64,000 bases of DNA from Unio delphinus (taxonomy: Eukaryota > Mollusca > Bivalvia > Unionida > Unionidae): NCBI GenBank assembly GCA_029339505.1, contig JAQISU010000163.1, positions 3,550,001-3,614,000 of the forward strand, given 5' to 3'. The notes beneath the pieces were generated by a model, which was not told where the DNA came from, did no database searches, and saw only the letters and a program-made list of their open reading frames with translations. Shown in pieces: positions 60,069 through 64,000 of this stretch. Both the position numbers and the translations under genes were made by a program. Within the stretch, counting starts at the first letter, position 1, and the number at the start of each line of letters is the position of its first letter.

Positions 60069-63000
60069 ATGAAAAGGCCACATCATGCTGTGGAGAAAGG
60101 AAAAGATAGTAAGAGACAGAAACGTAATGTATTGCCTAGCACAGTAGCTGAAGTCTTGGCTCAAATTCATGCCAGTGATTTTGAAGATGACATGAGTGAG
60201 CCCGAATCCACACCCAGACAATCCACGTCCAAGCAAAGTGCACCACCCTTAGTAAACCCTGAAAATTACTATCACATTCGAGAGACAGAAAAGCGTTCCT
60301 CTCGAAAATTTAGAACAACGGCTTACACGTATGCCGTAAAGTTTAAAGATTTCAAGGCCAATGTACCTTTGGAGAATACAGAAGGGTTCATTACTGAGGT
60401 GTGGGATTCTGTGTTAACTGCACTGAAACAGCAATGTCAAGCCAAAGAAGACGATCGCTTGAGACTTTCTATTCATCACGATAATTTGAAGTCTCCCGTT
60501 TGGATCGAGTTTACTAGCCCATCAGAATTAACACCTTCCAAAGTCATCGACAAAATTCAACATGTGCAACAATCCAACGACAAGTTTCACATTGACGATG
60601 GAAAAGCCACACTGTTTATGACCCACGTGTCTCTTCCCCAGGGGACAGGACGCAAAAAAGTATTATTGCTCGACAACCTTCGCAACACCAAACTAAGCCT
60701 CGTCCGAATTAACAATCCTCAAGACCAGATGTGTTTAGCCCGTGCTGTCGTCGTGGGACGAACGTATGCCAACAAGAACGACACGGCAGAATGGAAAAGA
60801 GCCTGGAAAACTATTCAACAATCGGACCGAGCCAAACAAAGAAGTGAAGCAGAACTCCTGTTACAGCAAGCGGGGATATCCAAAGACACTCCTTGTGGCA
60901 TTCCAGAAATGCAAAAGTTGCAAGACGTCTTGGCTCCACGTTACACCTTGAAAGTACACCCTCAAGAAGTGCGTGGACCTCTTTTGTTTCGAGGCCACGA
61001 TTTCAAAGACCGAAAATACATTCACGTCTATCATCACGATGGTCATTTTGATACCATTACCAGTATCACTGGATTCCTGGGATACAGTTACTACTGTGAA
61101 AAATGTGACTATGGTTATAACAATCGAGAACAACACAAGCATTGTGGATCAAAATGTGAGGGATGTTTGGCCTCACAACCTTGTCTGGACCAAGGACAAG
61201 AAAGAGTTCATTGTCCTGTGTGTCAGCGCACTTTTGTCAGTCCTACCTGTTACCAACAACATTTGAAGATGCAAGGTTCACAGCAGAAAAGTGCTTGTCA
61301 ACTGCTGAGATTGTGCCCTACTTGTGGACAAGGCATACGTACTAGTAATGCCAAGTTTCACGTTTGTCGAGGGAAGAAACGATGTCACATTTGTCGCCAA
61401 ATCGTGGACTTGGAGCACGAATGCTTCATTCAAAAATATCAACCCCAACCAAAAGATACCCAGAAGAAAGGGAATTTTATCTTTTTTGATTTCGAATGCA
61501 TGCAAGAAACTGGTATTCACATTCCTAATTTCTGCGTAGCTCACCGTGCGTGCGAGCAGTGCATCCAAGAACCTATCTTTAGTCATTGCCCTTACTGCAG
61601 CAAGATTCCTGGAGGACGTGAAAAAATCTTTCGAGGGTCAAACACGCTAGCCGATTTTGCCCAATGGATCCTAAACCCCATCGACGAAACGTGGAGTCCA
61701 GAAGACATCGAACGTTACGGCAATTGTCATTGCCATGCCACGGTCATGGCTCACAATTTCTCGGGATACGATGGGCAATTTCTGCTTAGATACTATGCGG
61801 AACAAAGTACCGAACGGCCTCAAGTGACTTTGAACGGAGTCAAAATCATTTCTATGCAAGTAGGACAAGTACAGTTTAAAGATTCGATGTGCTACTTGGC
61901 CATGCCATTAAGTCGCATGCCTAAAACGTTTGGAATGACAGAAATGGCTAAAGGTTATTTTCCACACTTTTTTAATACCGAAGCCAATCAACATACCGTT
62001 CTACCCCATTTGCCTGAGGCTGACGACTACGACCCCGACAACATGCGCACCGAACAACGAGAAGCTTTCTATGCTTGGTACCAGACTCACGCCTCGGACC
62101 CCTTTGACTTTCAAGAAGAAATGTTAAAGTACTGTCGATCTGACGTGGACATTTTACGACGCTGTTGTGGAAAATTTCGAGAATTGTTCATGGAATACGG
62201 AGGGATCGATCCTTTGAAAGAAGCTTGTACCATCGCCAAAGCATGTTCTTTAGTGTACCGAAAACGCTTTATGCCTGAAAATACTCTAGCGGTCATCAGT
62301 CCTCAAACGACAAATTTTGTCAAACGTCAATACTCGGTCAAAGCCCTACGCTGGCTCCATTACTTGTGCGACAAGGAAGACAAATGGATCCAACACGCTC
62401 GCAACGGAGGAGGCGAAAAGACCATCGGAACGTATTCGGTAGATGGTTGGGACTTAGAAAACCCTCAGATTGTGTACGAGTTTAACGGATGTTTATTTCA
62501 CGGATGTCCCCTATGCTACCCTCAACGAGACACCAAAAATCAGTTTTTACAACGAACCATGGAAGACTTGTACCAGACTACGTGTCAGCGACGTTTGAAG
62601 TTAGAACAGCAAGGATACCAGGTGGTGGAAATGTGGGAACACGAGTACGATCAGCGTTTGAAAACCGATCCCGAGTTTAAACGCATCGTAGAAAGTTACA
62701 AGTGGGTGGACCCCCTGAACCCTCGGGATAGTTTGTACGGAGGACGAACGAATGCTACCTGTTTACTGTACCAAGCGGACGAGGAGAAGGGAGAAGAAAT
62801 CAAATACTTGGACGTGTGTTCGTTGTATCCTTACGTGTGCAAATATTGTCACTTTCCCGTAGGGCATCCAGAATTGATGACAGAACACATTGATTTGGAC
62901 CACATTCGACAGTACGAAGGATTGATCAAGTGTAAAGTCTTACCACCCACAGACTTGTACCATCCCGTTTTACCTCACCATTGCCAAGGAAAACTGATGT

Positions 63001-63863
63001 TTCCTTTGTGTCGCACATGTGCCGAAACGTGCAACCAAGACCAACCTTGTCATCACACTCAGGAAGAACGTGCCTTGACAGGAACGTGGGTGAGCGTGGA
63101 ATTGTTTAAAGCTCTGGACCTGGGATATCAACTGTTAGAAGTGTACGAAATTTACCACTTTCCCAAAACACAACAATACTGCAAGGGCGACGAGAGACAG
63201 AAAGGTATTTTTGCAGACTACGTGGATGCCTTTTTAAAACTAAAACAAGAAGCTAGTGGCTATCCTTCCTGGTGTCACACTCCCGAAGACCAAAAGATAT
63301 TCAAAGAAAAATATCGGGAGCAGGAAGGTATCACTTTAGACCACATCGAGAAAAACGAAGGAAGGCGGTCGTTTGCCAAAGTGATGCTCAATTGTTTGTG
63401 GGGTAAAATGGCACAACGTCTGTCTTTACCCAAGACGGAGTATTTGTCCGAACCGTCTCGCTACTTCCAGATGATTCACGACCCAACCAAAGTCATCAAA
63501 CACGTGGACGTCATTCGTGAGGACTTGATCTTAGTCAATTACGAAGAAGAACTAGACTTTGTAGAAGCCGACAAATTTGGAAATGTCATCATTGCGGCTT
63601 ACGTGACAGCCCACGCTCGCTTAAAATTGTACGAACTGTTAGAACTGTTAGGAGATCGCGTGTTGTATTTTGACACAGACAGTTGCATCTACATTCACCG
63701 ACCGAACCAGTGTAACCCTGTCATCGAAGGAGACCGTTTAGGAGCCTGGACCGATGAACATCCCGACGACAAGATTCTAAGTTTTGCAAGTGGCGGTCCT
63801 AAAAATTACGGCTACGAATACCGAGACCCCCAAGGAAAAAAATGCACACCGAATGTAAAGTGA
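60069..63863 (+). CDS. Protein-primed-type family B DNA polymerase (DNA_pol_B_2-like) of a virus-like element
   Basis: 1264 residues, intron-free, start ATG 27-53 nt after a TATA/Inr promoter. It replicates DNA of its element; family members are protein-primed with 3'-5' proofreading. Order of parts: basic N-terminus with KRQKRN; region 215-335 with DQMCLARAVVVG (Cys222) and HHDGHFDTIT (His326), resembling an OTU-type cysteine protease fold; Cys/His array 343-452 (several C-x2-C pairs); exonuclease ExoI FFDFEC (Asp474, Glu476), ExoII HNFSGYD (Asp568), ExoIII Y688-x3-D692; an insertion with EFNGCLFHGCPLC (804-816); polymerase motif A YLDVCSLYP (Asp915), motif B K1104-x3-N1108 with LWG, motif C YFDTDS (Asp1202, Asp1204); SGGPKNY (1241-1247) follows. 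All catalytic residues are kept, so the enzyme looks functional up to there. The frame then ends 22 codons after motif SGGPKNY begins, at TGA, just past an A7 run; coding continues in the -1 frame. Confidence 0.95.
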   Translation: MKRPHHAVEKGKDSKRQKRNVLPSTVAEVLAQIHASDFEDDMSEPESTPRQSTSKQSAPPLVNPENYYHIRETEKRSSRKFRTTAYTYAVKFKDFKANVPLENTEGFITEVWDSVLTALKQQCQAKEDDRLRLSIHHDNLKSPVWIEFTSPSELTPSKVIDKIQHVQQSNDKFHIDDGKATLFMTHVSLPQGTGRKKVLLLDNLRNTKLSLVRINNPQDQMCLARAVVVGRTYANKNDTAEWKRAWKTIQQSDRAKQRSEAELLLQQAGISKDTPCGIPEMQKLQDVLAPRYTLKVHPQEVRGPLLFRGHDFKDRKYIHVYHHDGHFDTITSITGFLGYSYYCEKCDYGYNNREQHKHCGSKCEGCLASQPCLDQGQERVHCPVCQRTFVSPTCYQQHLKMQGSQQKSACQLLRLCPTCGQGIRTSNAKFHVCRGKKRCHICRQIVDLEHECFIQKYQPQPKDTQKKGNFIFFDFECMQETGIHIPNFCVAHRACEQCIQEPIFSHCPYCSKIPGGREKIFRGSNTLADFAQWILNPIDETWSPEDIERYGNCHCHATVMAHNFSGYDGQFLLRYYAEQSTERPQVTLNGVKIISMQVGQVQFKDSMCYLAMPLSRMPKTFGMTEMAKGYFPHFFNTEANQHTVLPHLPEADDYDPDNMRTEQREAFYAWYQTHASDPFDFQEEMLKYCRSDVDILRRCCGKFRELFMEYGGIDPLKEACTIAKACSLVYRKRFMPENTLAVISPQTTNFVKRQYSVKALRWLHYLCDKEDKWIQHARNGGGEKTIGTYSVDGWDLENPQIVYEFNGCLFHGCPLCYPQRDTKNQFLQRTMEDLYQTTCQRRLKLEQQGYQVVEMWEHEYDQRLKTDPEFKRIVESYKWVDPLNPRDSLYGGRTNATCLLYQADEEKGEEIKYLDVCSLYPYVCKYCHFPVGHPELMTEHIDLDHIRQYEGLIKCKVLPPTDLYHPVLPHHCQGKLMFPLCRTCAETCNQDQPCHHTQEERALTGTWVSVELFKALDLGYQLLEVYEIYHFPKTQQYCKGDERQKGIFADYVDAFLKLKQEASGYPSWCHTPEDQKIFKEKYREQEGITLDHIEKNEGRRSFAKVMLNCLWGKMAQRLSLPKTEYLSEPSRYFQMIHDPTKVIKHVDVIREDLILVNYEEELDFVEADKFGNVIIAAYVTAHARLKLYELLELLGDRVLYFDTDSCIYIHRPNQCNPVIEGDRLGAWTDEHPDDKILSFASGGPKNYGYEYRDPQGKKCTPNVK
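63836..63842 (+). other. A7 run: possible -1 slippery site or indel
   Basis: In the polymerase frame the bases read GGA-AAA-AAA, so A-AAA-AAA fits the X-XXY-YYZ slippery heptamer. Slipping back one base enters a frame that stays open to the window end. A 6-bp stem (TTGACT 63869-63874 / AGTCAA 63890-63895) lies downstream but 26 nt away, too far for a usual stimulator. A one-base error or mutation in the homopolymer explains the data equally well. Confidence 0.5.
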
Positions 63864-64000
63864 AAGGATTGACTCTTAATTATCGCACCAGTCAAGTGGT
63901 GAACTTTGACGTACTACAAGATGCCTTGCAGTCGGGACAGGATGAAACGTTTCAAGTGACTACCCACGAACCGCACAAGATTGTCCGTTTACCCACACAC
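63842..64000 (+). CDS. C-terminal polymerase continuation in the -1 frame (cut by window end)
   Basis: 53 codons open without a stop from the A7 run to the last base. They contain K-G-L-T-L-N-Y, the segment that normally follows the post-motif-C region in this polymerase family, so this is the authentic C-terminal part and not a separate gene. The end of the gene lies outside the window. Confidence 0.7.
   Translation, partial: MHTECKVKGLTLNYRTSQVVNFDVLQDALQSGQDETFQVTTHEPHKIVRLPTH

Noticed and set aside
60742..62680. Short frames on both strands inside the polymerase gene
   Set aside because: They overlap a 1264-codon frame with full catalytic motifs and are shadows in other frames.
63869..63901. 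Frameshift-stimulating pseudoknot after the A7 run
   Set aside because: TTGACT/AGTCAA plus CACC/GGTG can be drawn as a pseudoknot, but it starts 26 nt past the slippery site and its closing loop has only 2 nt, both unfavourable.
57600..64000. Calling the element a Polinton/Maverick outright
   Set aside because: Integrase, packaging ATPase, protease and capsid genes are not in the window and no terminal repeats are confirmed, so only 'virus-like or Polinton-like' is justified.

Overview
The window looks like nuclear DNA of an invertebrate animal, most likely a mollusc or another lophotrochozoan. This is inference from AT-rich DNA packed with micro- and minisatellites, two tRNA-derived SINE families, non-LTR retrotransposon relics, hAT-type MITEs, spliced exons of an EGF-repeat receptor, and a virus-like element at the right edge. 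Nothing in it is bacterial.

Left part (1-14.1 kb): two minus-strand exons fit one host gene. An EGF-repeat exon (14024-13521) and a transmembrane exon (2764-2656) have compatible phases and good splice sites, so they probably belong to one MEGF/scavenger-receptor-like type I membrane protein. The roughly 10.8-kb stretch between them would be an intron, and it is unusually rich in minisatellites. A plus-strand exon-like segment with a signal peptide lies at 12435-12513 at the end of one of these arrays.

Middle (14-57 kb): mostly gene-poor repeats. There are many tandem arrays and dinucleotide tracts. SINE family A occurs at 2.4, 29.4, 32.9, 40.6, 47.0 and 48.2 kb; SINE family B at 1.7, 40.8, 45.0 and 51.5 kb. 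A plus-strand LINE relic lies at 26.7-28.1 kb and a minus-strand one at 31.3-32.3 kb. Two hAT-like MITEs have perfect 8-bp target duplications. A decayed coding region at 23.0-25.3 kb may be an old relative of the polymerase element.

Right edge (about 57.6-64.0 kb, cut by the window end): a compact, apparently intact virus-like or Polinton-like element. It has alternating short-spaced genes: a leftward small basic protein, a rightward coiled-coil protein with a nuclear signal, a leftward double CCHC zinc-knuckle protein, and a rightward protein-primed-type family B DNA polymerase with a complete set of exonuclease and polymerase motifs. The promoters are short with clear TATA boxes, and one also carries CCAAT boxes and a consensus CRE. 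The polymerase frame breaks at an A7 run near its C-terminus and continues in the -1 frame to the window edge.

The most striking feature is that the first two element genes, a divergent pair, each end in a histone-mRNA-type 3' stem-loop. One is a perfect 16/16 match to the consensus and the other has one G-U substitution. Each is 27-33 nt after the stop codon and is followed at 12-13 nt by a shared purine-rich CGAAAAGA element where the histone downstream element would be. The zinc-knuckle gene instead has an AATAAA signal. This suggests that the element uses host replication-dependent histone mRNA processing for a subset of its genes. No integrase, capsid or packaging gene is inside the window, so the class of the element cannot be fixed here.
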